Notes: generated by a model not told the origin, from the sequence alone. DNA of 64,000 bases from Algoriphagus marincola DSM 16067 (GCF_000429405.1 NZ_KE386898.1:129631-193630), one strand, 5' to 3'. Positions 1-9,640 are shown, numbered from the stretch's first letter. A program made the numbers and translations.

Positions 1-1438
1 AGAGCATTTGATATTCTGTGTTGTTTTCAGCGAGATCCTTTTCCTCGAGTTGGGATAGTATTTTAGAGGAATAGCGGTCAAACCAAACATCAAATGCTTG
101 GGCATTTGGAGGAAGTCTTCTTTCCTCTGCAGCAATAAATGCCAGAAAATCATTAATCATGAACTCCTGTCCACCAGCCGTAAAAAGGATGCTGCTCCGT
201 TCTCCTAATTCGTCGATTTTGGATTGAAATTCTGAAGGACTGACTGAGTTTAAATTGCTTTCCAGTAGTGAAACCAAAGGCTCATTTTCCTGAAAACCAT
301 AGCGGGCTTTCTGAATAGCAAGCTCCTGCGTATGAATCATGCTTGAGCGAGAGTCGCGCAGAATCCGAGAGCGAATCATAGGTTCCAATTGCTCAAAACT
401 ATCCAAGTTCTTTCTGTCCTCCAGTCTCAAAATATGATAGCCATACCGGGTTTTGATCGGAGGGGATACTTCACCTATCTCACTTAGTGAAAACGCTGCC
501 AATTCAAATTCGGGAATCATATTCCCAACAGAAAACCATGGTAATTCGCCACCTTTTTGACTAGTAGCAGGATCTTCGGAATAGTTTTTCACGATATCAC
601 TCCATAGCGTACTTGGCTTTTGGATTTCGGCGTAGACATCAGATATTTTTCTGCGGGCCCGATCTTCCGATGTAGGATCTTCTTCATCCACTCGAACAAG
701 GATATGAGAAACTTTGACCTGTCCGGGATTAGGTCTGCGGTCAGTGACTTGGATGATATGATATCCAAAATTGGTCAAAACCGGATCAGATACCTCTCCC
801 GGCTGAAGCATAAATGCCGCATCTTCGAAAGGCTGTACCATTTGAAGGGAAGAGAAATATCCGAGATCTCCTTCATTGCTTTGTGCAGAAGGATCTTCTG
901 AATAGTCTTTAGCAAGTTCATTGATGCTAACGCCTTGCTCAATTTCTTCCTTTAGCTTGAGAGCCATCTTCAGCACTGCAATGGAATCATCGGTATTGGC
1001 ATTGGGAGGAAAGCGAAGCAAAATATGACTTGCTCGAATGACTTCCTGCATTCGGGAGTAAGCTTTGCGAAGCTCACCTTCTTCCAGGGAGTTTTTTATC
1101 AGGAATGGAGCTTTCAAGTTTTCTTTGAAAGACTCAAACTCTCGCTCAAACTCTTCTGTCTGATGTAGTCCCTGCGCTTCCGCTTCGACTACTTTCAGTT
1201 TGTAATTGATAAATAAGGCTAGGTTTTCTTCGAATTCTTCCCGGGTTAGGCCCATGGAATTGCCTTCAGAAGTGGCTCCTTTCCCTACCAAGTAGATAAA
1301 CTCGTTCAAAGGGACTTCCTGATCTCCGACTTTTAGCAAGGTAGCATCCTGTCCGGCTACAGGATGGGTAGCGGTCAGTGTTATCGTACAAAAAGCCAAA
1401 AATATAAATATGGACTCCGAAAGGGACCGATTAGTCAT
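1..1438 (-). CDS. Peptidylprolyl isomerase with two parvulin domains (partial)
   Basis: The frame reads from an ATG at 1438 through the left window edge, so the C-terminus is missing; about 479 codons are visible. An N-terminal signal sequence (hydrophobic IFIFLAFCTITLTA, ending near VAGQ) sends it to the periplasm. Two PpiC/SurA-type rotamase domains follow, at about residues 130-235 and 240-345. Each has the family hallmarks: ASHIL or VSHIL entry strands, a YSEDP motif, a GGELPWF or GDLGYF turn, and a GYHII or GYHIL exit strand. This is the SurA/PpiD layout of an outer-membrane protein chaperone with cis-trans prolyl isomerase folds. The role in outer-membrane biogenesis is inferred from the family. 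It is transcribed away from the partner-switching genes' upstream side but in the same direction. Confidence 0.9.
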   Translation of the reverse strand, partial: MTNRSLSESIFIFLAFCTITLTATHPVAGQDATLLKVGDQEVPLNEFIYLVGKGATSEGNSMGLTREEFEENLALFINYKLKVVEAEAQGLHQTEEFEREFESFKENLKAPFLIKNSLEEGELRKAYSRMQEVIRASHILLRFPPNANTDDSIAVLKMALKLKEEIEQGVSINELAKDYSEDPSAQSNEGDLGYFSSLQMVQPFEDAAFMLQPGEVSDPVLTNFGYHIIQVTDRRPNPGQVKVSHILVRVDEEDPTSEDRARRKISDVYAEIQKPSTLWSDIVKNYSEDPATSQKGGELPWFSVGNMIPEFELAAFSLSEIGEVSPPIKTRYGYHILRLEDRKNLDSFEQLEPMIRSRILRDSRSSMIHTQELAIQKARYGFQENEPLVSLLESNLNSVSPSEFQSKIDELGERSSILFTAGGQEFMINDFLAFIAAEERRLPPNAQAFDVWFDRYSSKILSQLEEKDLAENNTEYQML

Positions 1439-1527
1439 GAATGAGATTGCTTTCAATTTTGCTGCAATGATACAAAAATAGGATGATTTTGAGTGAATTG
1501 CCTGTTCACTCTTGCTTTTAACATGAA

Positions 1528-1941
1528 TTAGGATTGAAAAAATTTGATCAGCCTGCAGGTATTGGTACCCTGATGACTTTCAAATTGGATTTCATCCATG
1601 ATCTTTTTTACCAAAATAATGCCAAGACCGCCTTTTCGCTTCTCGGATATGACCCGCTGAATATCCGGAGCCTCATATTGTAATAAATTAAAAGCCTCCC
1701 CTTGGTCTTCTATTTCAAAAACTATCCGATCGGGTAAATCATTCATGCTTAAAAATATATGATCCCGGCCATTACACTTATGGGAATGAATAATCAAATT
1801 AGCGCATACCTCTTCCACTGCCAAGGTGACTTGGTGCCGGTCTCTTTCTGAAAGGCTTGTCGACTCGAGCTGCTGCTCGAGAAAGCGCCTTAATTCAGCG
1901 AGGGCCGAAGTTTGACAGGAAAGCTGAATCTTCTGCTTCAT
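1528..1941 (-). CDS. RsbW/SpoIIAB-like anti-sigma serine kinase (HATPase)
   Basis: A 137-residue single-domain GHKL ATPase. Visible boxes are the N-box (VEEVCANLIIHSH, with Glu and Asn), the G1 box (DQGEAFN) and the G2 box (KGGLGIILVKKIMDEI). This is the size and layout of anti-sigma factor kinases that bind a sigma factor or another partner and phosphorylate a STAS antagonist. It lies 7 bp downstream of the STAS gene and after the PP2C phosphatase gene, so the three form one operon of a partner-switching module. No sigma factor gene is adjacent, so its target is unknown. Confidence 0.88.
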   Translation of the reverse strand: MKQKIQLSCQTSALAELRRFLEQQLESTSLSERDRHQVTLAVEEVCANLIIHSHKCNGRDHIFLSMNDLPDRIVFEIEDQGEAFNLLQYEAPDIQRVISEKRKGGLGIILVKKIMDEIQFESHQGTNTCRLIKFFQS

Positions 1942-1948
1942 AAAGTGA

Positions 1949-2281
1949 TTACTGGGCTAAGGCTGATTCCTTATCCGGGAATATTGATATCAATTGATCT
2001 AATCCAAGTATCTGGAAGACTTCATAGACACGGGGTTTTAGTCCAAAGATTTTCAACGACACACCTTTCTCCTGAAAATCCTCCAAATAGGACATGAAAA
2101 CTCCTAGGCCTGCGGAGGAAATGTAATCAATATGAGTGCCGTCTACGAGAATGGATCTGGCTCCGCTTTCTGAAAGATGACGGATCGATTCGTCGAGTTG
2201 GACTGAATTACTTGCATCGATTTCCCCAGAAGGAGTCAGAATGTGATGTGTATTTTCAATTTGTGTATCTATGGTTAGCAT
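1949..2281 (-). CDS. STAS-domain anti-sigma factor antagonist (SpoIIAA/RsbV-like)
   Basis: A 110-residue stand-alone STAS protein. The conserved phosphoacceptor loop reads DYISSAGLGVF, with serines at about residues 55 and 56 where SpoIIAA and RsbV are phosphorylated. It starts 11 bp downstream of the SpoIIE-type phosphatase gene and is followed 7 bp later by the kinase gene. Family knowledge gives the cycle: dephosphorylated antagonist binds the kinase and releases its partner, and the kinase inactivates the antagonist by phosphorylation. The downstream partner is not visible in this window. Confidence 0.88.
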   Translation of the reverse strand: MLTIDTQIENTHHILTPSGEIDASNSVQLDESIRHLSESGARSILVDGTHIDYISSAGLGVFMSYLEDFQEKGVSLKIFGLKPRVYEVFQILGLDQLISIFPDKESALAQ

Positions 2282-2291
2282 ATTTTCATAA

Positions 2292-4355
2292 TTAAGTGAA
2301 TTTCACTACCATCATCGAGTAATCGTCATCGATAAGCCCATTTCCACCTACAAAATTGTGGAGCGTATCGATCAACATAGCTTGAATTTCTTTTGGAGTT
2401 AAAGAATGATTGATTTCCAACAGGCTTCTAGCTCGTTCGAAGCCAAATTGCATAGCTTTTTGATTTTTAGCTTCAATGATCCCGTCTGTGAAAAGCACCA
2501 TTACGTCTCCTTCGTGATAGGTGAATTCTTTTTGATCAACGTGCTTTTCATATTGCATGTTTCTTAAAATTCCCAATCCTAGCCCCCCTGATTCCAAATA
2601 GGTGGCTTTTTGACTCTTGGCATTGAAGTACAAGGTGGGGACGTGTCCAGCCCGCGCATAACGAATGAGTTTTTGAGAGGTGTTGATTTCAAAGACTGAT
2701 GCCGTGATGAAGTGATTTCTCTCCAGACATTTACTGAGTGCAGCATTGGATCTGATCATAAACTCGCCCGGGCTGAGATTGAGCTGAATCAAGCTCTGAA
2801 AGACTCCTTTCATCTGAGCCATGTGGAAAGCGGCAGAGGTTCCTTTTCCTGATACATCACCAATAATCAGGACATATCGGTCTTCAGCTTGCTGAAAGGT
2901 GTCATAATAATCACCTCCCACTTCATCAGCAGCGTTGGAATAAGCACAGATTTCAAATGAACTGTGATGATCCAGCCGATCAGGAAGCAATGCCTTTTGT
3001 ACGCGCTGTGCAATTTTTAGTTCCTCTTGGTAGCGTTCGTTTTCGATGGCCTGGTTGAGGAGGCGGTGGTTTTCTACAGCAATACTTGCCTGTCGGGCAA
3101 ATGTGCTGATGATATTGATCATTTCTTTGTTGAAACCATCCTTGATCTCTTTGCAGAGCACCATTCGGCCGATTACGGACTTGTTGATCACCAGAGGGAC
3201 TAATAGAAGCGATTGGTATTTTCCTTTTTTGACTTTCAGGGAAAATGGTTCCAGAGTATCCGCTTTTTGACTGCTAGCCCATTCTTGAGCAGCTTGACTT
3301 GACTCTAAAGTGTCGGATAGTTCTGGAAGTTCTTCTTTTTCAATCCATCGAACCTGCGTAATCGACTCGTTTTTTTCGGACTGATACATCTCCAGCCAAG
3401 CTCCATCTGCAAATGATGCACTCATCGAAGAATCCAAAAGGATATCGAGCACATTTTCTTCGTTTTCTTCGGGCTGAATCGACTGACTGAGCCTTTGAAA
3501 ATTGATGGCTTCCGTGAGCTTTTGCTCAAATACCGAAGAAGTCGGGAGATTGAACAGTGTCACCAAAAAGCTGAAAAGAGAATAAATAAATACGAAGACG
3601 TAAAGCGCAATAAGGAAAAGATTATCCAATAGATTGATCGGATAGATTTGCCGCTCGCCAGACAAGGCATTTGCCTGCAGGAAAAGATAAATAGAGGTCA
3701 AAAGAATTACCGAAAGGAAAAGAAGAGACTTCCATTTTTCTTTATATGTCAGGTAAGGAATCCATTTAAGATTCACAGATAAAAACCCACCTAAAATCAT
3801 CAGGATGACAAAGGCAAAAATAAAACTGTAGCCAAAGGTGTCTTGGGTGAAATAAACAAAAAACATCGCTACAAGCAGGCCGATCTCGAAGGTTTGCCAT
3901 TGCTGCACGACCTTTTTTGTCTTTTGGTACAGGATGAGTTTTTTCCAGAGTAAAGTCGTGGAAATCAAAAAGACCGTGATCAGGGCAAAATGGACGTGAT
4001 AAAAGAAGTTTTTGAGAAAAGGCTCCTCGGCAAGATTCGAATCACCCAAGAAAAGGTAAAAGAGCTGAATGATCAGAAAAGTTGCTGAAGCAAAAATACC
4101 CGTGGAGGCGGATCGCCAAATGAGATTCAAAAACTCATTGTTGGCATTTTGCTGAAAATTCCGAGTGTAAAAACTGTAAACCGATAGAAAGAATAGAATC
4201 TCTAAGGTCCAGGTCACAGCTGGAGCAATCCCGGAGTTGAGATTATTGATCTCTCCAAAAAGCCGGACTAAATCCACAAATAGCAGAGACAGCCATATCA
4301 AAATGGATAGTAGCAGGCTAAGCCTTCCGATATGTACTGAGGGCAGCTTGATCAT
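2292..4355 (-). CDS. Membrane PP2C (SpoIIE/RsbU-type) phosphatase with GAF domain
   Basis: A 687-residue protein. The N-terminal 270 residues hold about seven to eight hydrophobic membrane segments. A GAF-like sensor domain spans roughly residues 290-435, followed by a short helical linker (ERYQEELKIAQRVQKALLPD). The C-terminal SpoIIE-type PP2C domain has the metal-binding Asp motifs VGGDYYD, IGDVSGKGTSAA, LFTDGIIEA and DDDYSMMVV. It should dephosphorylate the downstream STAS protein in response to a membrane or cytosolic signal; the signal itself cannot be deduced. It is first in the three-gene operon. Confidence 0.9.
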   Translation of the reverse strand: MIKLPSVHIGRLSLLLSILIWLSLLFVDLVRLFGEINNLNSGIAPAVTWTLEILFFLSVYSFYTRNFQQNANNEFLNLIWRSASTGIFASATFLIIQLFYLFLGDSNLAEEPFLKNFFYHVHFALITVFLISTTLLWKKLILYQKTKKVVQQWQTFEIGLLVAMFFVYFTQDTFGYSFIFAFVILMILGGFLSVNLKWIPYLTYKEKWKSLLFLSVILLTSIYLFLQANALSGERQIYPINLLDNLFLIALYVFVFIYSLFSFLVTLFNLPTSSVFEQKLTEAINFQRLSQSIQPEENEENVLDILLDSSMSASFADGAWLEMYQSEKNESITQVRWIEKEELPELSDTLESSQAAQEWASSQKADTLEPFSLKVKKGKYQSLLLVPLVINKSVIGRMVLCKEIKDGFNKEMINIISTFARQASIAVENHRLLNQAIENERYQEELKIAQRVQKALLPDRLDHHSSFEICAYSNAADEVGGDYYDTFQQAEDRYVLIIGDVSGKGTSAAFHMAQMKGVFQSLIQLNLSPGEFMIRSNAALSKCLERNHFITASVFEINTSQKLIRYARAGHVPTLYFNAKSQKATYLESGGLGLGILRNMQYEKHVDQKEFTYHEGDVMVLFTDGIIEAKNQKAMQFGFERARSLLEINHSLTPKEIQAMLIDTLHNFVGGNGLIDDDYSMMVVKFT

Positions 4356-4460
4356 GGAATTACTATCCCAATATTACTCAAAGGGATTGGAAAAATAGTG
4401 CTAAGGCACTTTTTGGTAACTCTCGTTTTGTTAAAAAATTATAAGAGACTTCTAAAATTT

Positions 4461-4766
4461 TTACAGGCAAACCAGGTCTTCAATCACATCTGCGCCATAT
4501 CTCTCCTCAATTAGACGGAGAATTTTACTCTTGTTCATTTGAATTTCCCTTTTTACCGGGCCTGAGGTGATTTTCACAAAGAGTTTTTTATCCCGGATGA
4601 AAACAGACTGCGTACGATCTCCGATGGTTTTCCCTACCAAGCTACTCCAATCGTGAATCAATGATTTTTCGCGGAACTTACCCTCAAGCCTGTAGGTTTT
4701 TAGAAGTTCCTGAAAGGCTTCTTCCAATGGAGCGGCATCTTTTTTTCTTCCTGTGAAATTATTCAT
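4461..4766 (-). CDS. DUF721 protein, DciA-like
   Basis: A 101-residue basic protein of the DUF721 family. The fold core LIHDWSSLVGKTIGDRTQSV is followed by KKLFVKITSGPVKREIQMNKS, the strand-helix layout of the DciA N-terminal domain. DciA is the ancestral loader or operator of the replicative helicase DnaB; in Bacteroidota this short DUF721 form is a candidate for that role but is largely untested. The gene ends upstream of the phosphatase and starts 3 bp after hemW, so hemW and this gene are probably cotranscribed. Confidence 0.75.
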   Translation of the reverse strand: MNNFTGRKKDAAPLEEAFQELLKTYRLEGKFREKSLIHDWSSLVGKTIGDRTQSVFIRDKKLFVKITSGPVKREIQMNKSKILRLIEERYGADVIEDLVCL

Positions 4767-4769
4767 CGA

Positions 4770-5891
4770 TCAATAAAATAATGATTGGGCAATGCTATCG
4801 GCTAATAGTTTCCCGGATTTGCTCAAAGATAGGCGATTTCCATTCCAAACCAGCCAGCCTTCCGATTCTAATTTTTCCAGATGGGAGCGTTTTTCCATCT
4901 TCAGATCTTTTCCATAGGTTGATTTGATCAAATCAAAATCAGCTCCCCAAGAAGTACGAAGAGCTGTAAGCAAGTATTCATTGAGCCGGTCGATTTCGTC
5001 CATAGGATCTTCCGTGTAGATAATCCTTTCATTTTGGATGCTCTTAAGATAAAGGGCATTATTCGAGGGGTTGAAACCTCGGTTTTTTCCATCAAAGGAG
5101 TGTGCTCCAGGTCCTAGCCCAAGGTACGGCTCACCTTTCCAATAACTGGAATTGTGGAAAGATTCCTGACCGGGAAGAGCGAAATTGGAAATTTCATACT
5201 GAAGGTACCCTGCGCGCTCAGTTTTGATTTGTAGCATCTCAAATTGCTCTGCGACAAAGTCTTCCTCAGCAGGCTGGAATTTTCCTTTTTCGGTCCAATT
5301 TCCCAATGCGGTCTTGGGTTCTACGGTCAAGGCATAGCAGGAGAGATGCCCGGGATTTTGGGCAATAGCAAGGCTTAGGTCTTTTTCCCAAATCGAATGA
5401 TCGGCATGTGGAAAACCATAAATCAAATCCATGCTAAACTTTTTGAATCCTGCATTTCGAGCTCTCTGAATAGCTTGAATGGATTCTTCTGCAGAATGGG
5501 CACGATTGTAAAATGTCAGCACCTCATCCTGGAAGCTCTGAATTCCCAAGCTCAGACGGTCTATTCCCAACTTTTGCCACTGATCCAGCTTAGCTTCTGT
5601 CAGGTCGTCTGGATTAGCCTCCAGTGTCACTTCCTGAAGATCAAGGGTAAAATTTTCTTTGATTGTATCAAAAATCTCCTTCAACCAATTAGGCTCTGCG
5701 AGGGAAGGAGTTCCTCCTCCCAGATAAATAGTTTGGATTGTTTCGCCTTGCAAAAATTCTTTTCTCAACTCAGCTTCATGAGCTATTTGCCGGAGCATCT
5801 CCTCAAAGCGGCTTGTATTGGTGCTAAAGTGAAAGTCACAATAGTGACAGGCCTGCTTGCAAAAGGGGATATGAATGTAAATTCCAGCCAA
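4770..5891 (-). CDS. hemW: HemW, radical SAM heme chaperone
   Basis: A 373-residue radical SAM protein. The N-terminus IYIHIPFCKQACHYCDFHF carries the CxxxCxxC cluster motif in the HemW form, followed by the GGGTPSL glycine motif, SLGIQSFQD and LIYGFP. HemW proteins resemble oxygen-independent coproporphyrinogen oxidase HemN but act as heme-binding chaperones. The start is a TTG at 5889-5891: no in-frame ATG exists nearby upstream, and the protein begins exactly where HemW family members do. The gene is divergent from the outer-membrane barrel gene. Confidence 0.9.
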   Translation of the reverse strand: MAGIYIHIPFCKQACHYCDFHFSTNTSRFEEMLRQIAHEAELRKEFLQGETIQTIYLGGGTPSLAEPNWLKEIFDTIKENFTLDLQEVTLEANPDDLTEAKLDQWQKLGIDRLSLGIQSFQDEVLTFYNRAHSAEESIQAIQRARNAGFKKFSMDLIYGFPHADHSIWEKDLSLAIAQNPGHLSCYALTVEPKTALGNWTEKGKFQPAEEDFVAEQFEMLQIKTERAGYLQYEISNFALPGQESFHNSSYWKGEPYLGLGPGAHSFDGKNRGFNPSNNALYLKSIQNERIIYTEDPMDEIDRLNEYLLTALRTSWGADFDLIKSTYGKDLKMEKRSHLEKLESEGWLVWNGNRLSLSKSGKLLADSIAQSLFY

Positions 5892-5937
5892 ATTGATTAG
5901 GTTTAATTCTGCAAATATAAGTGTTTCAATTCCCGCT

Positions 5938-7644
5938 GTGTTTATTCGTCAGTTTCTGATTCTGCTACTTTCCTTTTGGCTACTTGGCACCATCCAGGCC
6001 CAAACCAATTTTTGGTTGGGTTGGCAGGGAGCTAATGAAAAAACTGACGTAAGATGGCAAGTATTCGGGGACTCACTCGGGAGAAAAGTAGCCATTGATT
6101 CTGTCTTAAGTAGCCTTCGGTCGAATGGGTATTTGGGAGCCTCTGTTGATCGGCTTCAAGAATCTGGGGATTCACTTTGGGTAGAGATTTATGAAGGTCC
6201 AAAGATTGATCGAGTAGCACTTACATCCAAAAGCCTTCCAACACAGTGGCGAGAAGATTTGGAGAAAAAGGGGGCTCTTTCCTTTGAGGAGGTCAATAGT
6301 TTTTTTGGGGAAGTGCTGGATTGGGCAGACGAGACAGGTTATCCATTTGCCTCCCTTCAATTGGACAGTCTCAATCGCGATGGAGATCAAGTTTTTGGAC
6401 AGGTAGATTTCCAAAGTGGGCCTTTGATTCTTTGGGATAGCGTTCAGATTGAAGGCAATTCGGTGACCAAGAAGACCTATTTACAGCGTTTGACGGGAAT
6501 TCATCCCGGCGATCCATTTTCACAAAAGGATATTGAACGCTCACTTACTACTATTCGTCGCAGTCCTTATTTTCGGCTTCAGGGACAGCCTCGGCTTGAT
6601 TTTAGACTTCAAAAAGCCAGTCCTGCTTTCCGGCTTGAAGACCGCAAAGCCAATGTCTTGGATGGTATTTTGGGCGTTTTGCCCAATGAAAACGAGCCTG
6701 GTAAAGTGCTTGTCACCGGGCAACTTGATTTGGCGCTGTATCATCTAGGTGGAAAGGGACGAGATGTGGAACTACACTGGCAGCGATTCAATGAATTGAC
6801 CCAAAGTTTGAGCCTTAGAGCAAAAGAGTCTTTTGTTTTTGGCTCCCGCCTTGATGTGTCAGGAGAGTTTAGTCTACTTAAGCAGGATACAAGCTTTGTC
6901 AATAGGAAGTTGGGATTACGCTTTGGCTACCGGAGTACAAATTGGTTGTATTTTGATTTTTTCGTGAGAAGGCAAGCTGGTGATTTGATCAGTACGTTGG
7001 CCTATTCAGAGGCGGAGGTTTTGCCTGAATTGGCAGACTTCCGATGGACAGAATATGGGGTTAATGCACGAATGGACTGGTTGGATGATGCGATTTCCCC
7101 ACGGAAAGGAGGCATGATTCAGTTGACTTTTTCGGCAGGAAACAAGGAAATTTTACAAAACACGGGAATTCCTCCGGTCGCATACGAGGGGATAGACCTG
7201 AGGACCCCACAGTATGCTTTATCAGGTTTTGGGGAAAAGCATGTATTTATCACGAAAAATTGGGGCTTGTATTTCAGGGGTGCTGCTGGTTTGATTCGCA
7301 ATGAAAACCTTTTCCAAAATGATCTTTATCGACTCGGAGGATTGCAAAGTATTCGGGGATTCAATGAAAATTTCTTCTTTGCCAGAGATTATTTTTACCT
7401 GAATGCTGAGCCACGACTCTTTTTTGGTGCAAATAGCTTCCTTTTTCTCTTTTCCGATTACGGCTTCATCGAAAACCCGTATTTTGCAGCACCAAATATT
7501 CAGCCGTTTTCACTTGGTGCTGGCCTGAATCTTGAGACGGGAAATGGGGTCTTTAGATTTGTCTACGCGGTGGGCAAAACCCAAGAGCAACCACTTTCTT
7601 TACAATTTTCAAAAATTCACTTCGGATATATCGTTCAGTTTTGA
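5938..7644 (+). CDS. BamA/TamA-family outer membrane protein (POTRA plus barrel)
   Basis: I chose a GTG start at 5938 because it opens directly into a signal peptide (FIRQFLILLLSFWLL, cut near IQAQ); the frame stays open upstream to a TTG at 5893. About residues 40-240 look like POTRA-type repeats (LRSNGYLGASVD, IEGNSVTKKTYLQRLTGIHPGDPF, RSPYF). The rest is a barrel with the LGGLQSIRGFNE signature of D15/Omp85 proteins and a final strand ending in phenylalanine (HFGYIVQF). It should insert or export outer-membrane or surface proteins. It is shorter than BamA and probably a TamA-like or accessory Omp85 member. DUF4271 and hemD follow on the same strand. Confidence 0.82.
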   Translation: MFIRQFLILLLSFWLLGTIQAQTNFWLGWQGANEKTDVRWQVFGDSLGRKVAIDSVLSSLRSNGYLGASVDRLQESGDSLWVEIYEGPKIDRVALTSKSLPTQWREDLEKKGALSFEEVNSFFGEVLDWADETGYPFASLQLDSLNRDGDQVFGQVDFQSGPLILWDSVQIEGNSVTKKTYLQRLTGIHPGDPFSQKDIERSLTTIRRSPYFRLQGQPRLDFRLQKASPAFRLEDRKANVLDGILGVLPNENEPGKVLVTGQLDLALYHLGGKGRDVELHWQRFNELTQSLSLRAKESFVFGSRLDVSGEFSLLKQDTSFVNRKLGLRFGYRSTNWLYFDFFVRRQAGDLISTLAYSEAEVLPELADFRWTEYGVNARMDWLDDAISPRKGGMIQLTFSAGNKEILQNTGIPPVAYEGIDLRTPQYALSGFGEKHVFITKNWGLYFRGAAGLIRNENLFQNDLYRLGGLQSIRGFNENFFFARDYFYLNAEPRLFFGANSFLFLFSDYGFIENPYFAAPNIQPFSLGAGLNLETGNGVFRFVYAVGKTQEQPLSLQFSKIHFGYIVQF

Positions 7645-7647
7645 AAC

Positions 7648-8766
7648 ATGGTTAAAAAAGGTCTTTTACTTTTTCTCTTCAGTTTATGTTTTTTGATTAC
7701 CTCTCATGGGCAGGTTTTAGAAGACTACAGCAATGATTGGGAGGAAAACTTGGTAAAAAACTGGTTTTCTTCTAGCGATCAATTAAGTCAATGGGTCGAT
7801 ATCAGGCAGTTTCCGGAGGCCTACCTAGTGATGCAGATTCCGGGGGAGACCATGGTTTTTGCGGGAGAGAGGCTTTGGTTTTATGCAGAGAAGGATACTT
7901 TACTTAGCAGAAAGGTCAAGGATTATCAACTGGAATTCGGTGTTGATTCCCTACAAATTAGACTTTTGGGAGACCAACTGGTGAAAGCTGAGGCTCTTTT
8001 GGAGAAGCGCTTAAACCCAACCTTTACAGTAGAGCAAAAGAAGGAGACCGCTGGTCCTAGTTTGGTTGAGAGAGATTTTGAGAGGCAGTCGGTCCGGGAT
8101 TTTTTTATTATCGCTTTGTTGATTTGTCTATTTCTATTAGCAGGCTACAGACAAGCATATCCCTACGTGTTTTTCTCAGTTTTGAGCCCTAGGGGATTGG
8201 TTACCGCTGAGGATTTTTCTGAAGGAAGCAGTCTTCAGAAGTTCTTTTCCTTTGATGTCCTATTATTCGTATTGATTGTCAATATTCTTGCAGCACTATC
8301 GGGGGTTTTTGGATTGATTTTTTTTAGACAAGACCTAATCTATGCCTGGAGCGACGGGACTGCTTTGGATTTGTTGTTGATTTGGATGGTAGGGGCTATG
8401 GTAATATTTGGTCTGACGGTCTTGAAGTTTGTGGGTATTCGAATCACGGCTTTTGTGTTTGATTTGGGAAGAATGGAGTTTTCTCATTTTTTCTATTTGC
8501 TGAGGCTCATTGTATGGGTAAACCTGGTTTTTCTACTAGTGATATTCTTTTATTTGATGAATACATTTTCACAGGTGGAGACTTTTCTGATGACGTTCTA
8601 TGAAGTGTTTTTCTGGATGTATTTGGTTGGAATTGCTTTTTTGTTTCTATCCATGATGAATAAACTGTCCTTTAAGAAATACCATTTATTTACTTACCTT
8701 TGCATCGCAGAACTGGTTCCGTTCCTGATTCTCGTGAAGTGGATCATGGATTTCGGTCAATATTAA
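7648..8766 (+). CDS. DUF4271 integral membrane protein
   Basis: A 372-residue protein with a signal-like N-terminus (LLLFLFSLCFLITSHGQ). An extracytoplasmic region of about 120 residues follows, then six to seven hydrophobic segments from about residue 150. The pattern and position, just before a uroporphyrinogen-III synthase gene, match the Bacteroidota family DUF4271, whose function is unknown. It starts 3 bp after the Omp85 gene stop and ends 24 bp before hemD, so the three genes likely form one transcript. A heme-related role would be guilt by association only. Confidence 0.8.
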   Translation: MVKKGLLLFLFSLCFLITSHGQVLEDYSNDWEENLVKNWFSSSDQLSQWVDIRQFPEAYLVMQIPGETMVFAGERLWFYAEKDTLLSRKVKDYQLEFGVDSLQIRLLGDQLVKAEALLEKRLNPTFTVEQKKETAGPSLVERDFERQSVRDFFIIALLICLFLLAGYRQAYPYVFFSVLSPRGLVTAEDFSEGSSLQKFFSFDVLLFVLIVNILAALSGVFGLIFFRQDLIYAWSDGTALDLLLIWMVGAMVIFGLTVLKFVGIRITAFVFDLGRMEFSHFFYLLRLIVWVNLVFLLVIFFYLMNTFSQVETFLMTFYEVFFWMYLVGIAFLFLSMMNKLSFKKYHLFTYLCIAELVPFLILVKWIMDFGQY

Positions 8767-8790
8767 ACCAAAACATAAAGGAAAAGAAGC

Positions 8791-9564
8791 ATGAGTGCAG
8801 CTACGAAGGACCGGCTAAGACCCGTGAAAAGTATTCTTGTCTCCCAACCAAAACCTACCAACGATAATTCTCCCTATTTTCAGCTTGCTGAGAAGTACAA
8901 TCTCAAGATAGACTTTAGGCAATTTATTGAGGTACAGCCTGTGTCCTCCAAGGATTTCAGAAAGCAAAAAATCGACATTTTGAAGCATACAGCGGTGATT
9001 TTCACCAGTCGTAATGCTATTGATCATTTCTTTGCGATTTGTAAAGATTTCAAAATTGAGATGCCGGCTGATATGAAATATTTTTGTATCTCCGATCAAA
9101 CTGCCCATTATCTTCAGAAGTACATTGTGATCCGGAAGCGAAAGCTTTTTGTTGGAACCAAAACAGCTCAAGATCTTTTTGATTATTTCAAAAAACATAA
9201 AAACGAGAAATATTTATTCCCTTGTTCTGATATCAGGAAGGATGATATTCCCGATTATTTGGCTAAAAATAATATTGACTTCACTGAAGCGATTATTTAT
9301 CATACGGTAGCTGCTGACCTTTCGGACCTGGCTGATGTGAAGTATGATATTTTGGCTTTTTTCAGTCCTTCAGGAATCAAATCTCTTAAGGTAAACTTCC
9401 CTGAATTCGAACAGGGTCCTACTCGAATCGCTGCATTTGGGCCTACAACAGCCGAAGCAGTAAGAGAATTGGACTTGATTTTGGACATTGAAGCACCACT
9501 CCCAAATGCACCTAGCATGACCGGAGCCTTGGAGCTTTATATTAAAAAAGCGAATAATTTGTAA
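8791..9564 (+). CDS. hemD: Uroporphyrinogen-III synthase (HemD)
   Basis: A 257-residue two-lobed HemD-type protein. Visible family features are the opening ILVSQPKP, VIFTSRNAIDHFF in the first lobe, YLFPCSDIRKDDIPDYL, and LAFFSPSGIKSL with AAFGPTTAEAVRE in the second lobe. It closes hydroxymethylbilane with D-ring inversion to give uroporphyrinogen III in tetrapyrrole synthesis. Sequence conservation in this family is low, so the assignment rests on the layout and on the DUF4271 neighbour. A purine-rich ribosome-binding region (AAAGGAAAAGAAGC) precedes the ATG. Confidence 0.85.
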   Translation: MSAATKDRLRPVKSILVSQPKPTNDNSPYFQLAEKYNLKIDFRQFIEVQPVSSKDFRKQKIDILKHTAVIFTSRNAIDHFFAICKDFKIEMPADMKYFCISDQTAHYLQKYIVIRKRKLFVGTKTAQDLFDYFKKHKNEKYLFPCSDIRKDDIPDYLAKNNIDFTEAIIYHTVAADLSDLADVKYDILAFFSPSGIKSLKVNFPEFEQGPTRIAAFGPTTAEAVRELDLILDIEAPLPNAPSMTGALELYIKKANNL

Positions 9565-9640
9565 TAATCGGAATCAAAATCAGTGGTTTTTCAGTTAAAA
9601 TCCTTACAATAGTCCTTTGATCTGTAAAAACCACATATTG

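Noticed and set aside
1..1438. Truncation of the PPIase as a pseudogene
   Set aside because: The frame is intact up to the window edge, so the gene is merely cut by the window; the same holds for the RluA gene on the right.
9583..9634. Inverted repeat GTGGTTTTT/AAAAACCAC before the PorP/SprF gene
   Set aside because: The loop is 34 bases and the arms are mostly A/T; no support beyond the match itself.
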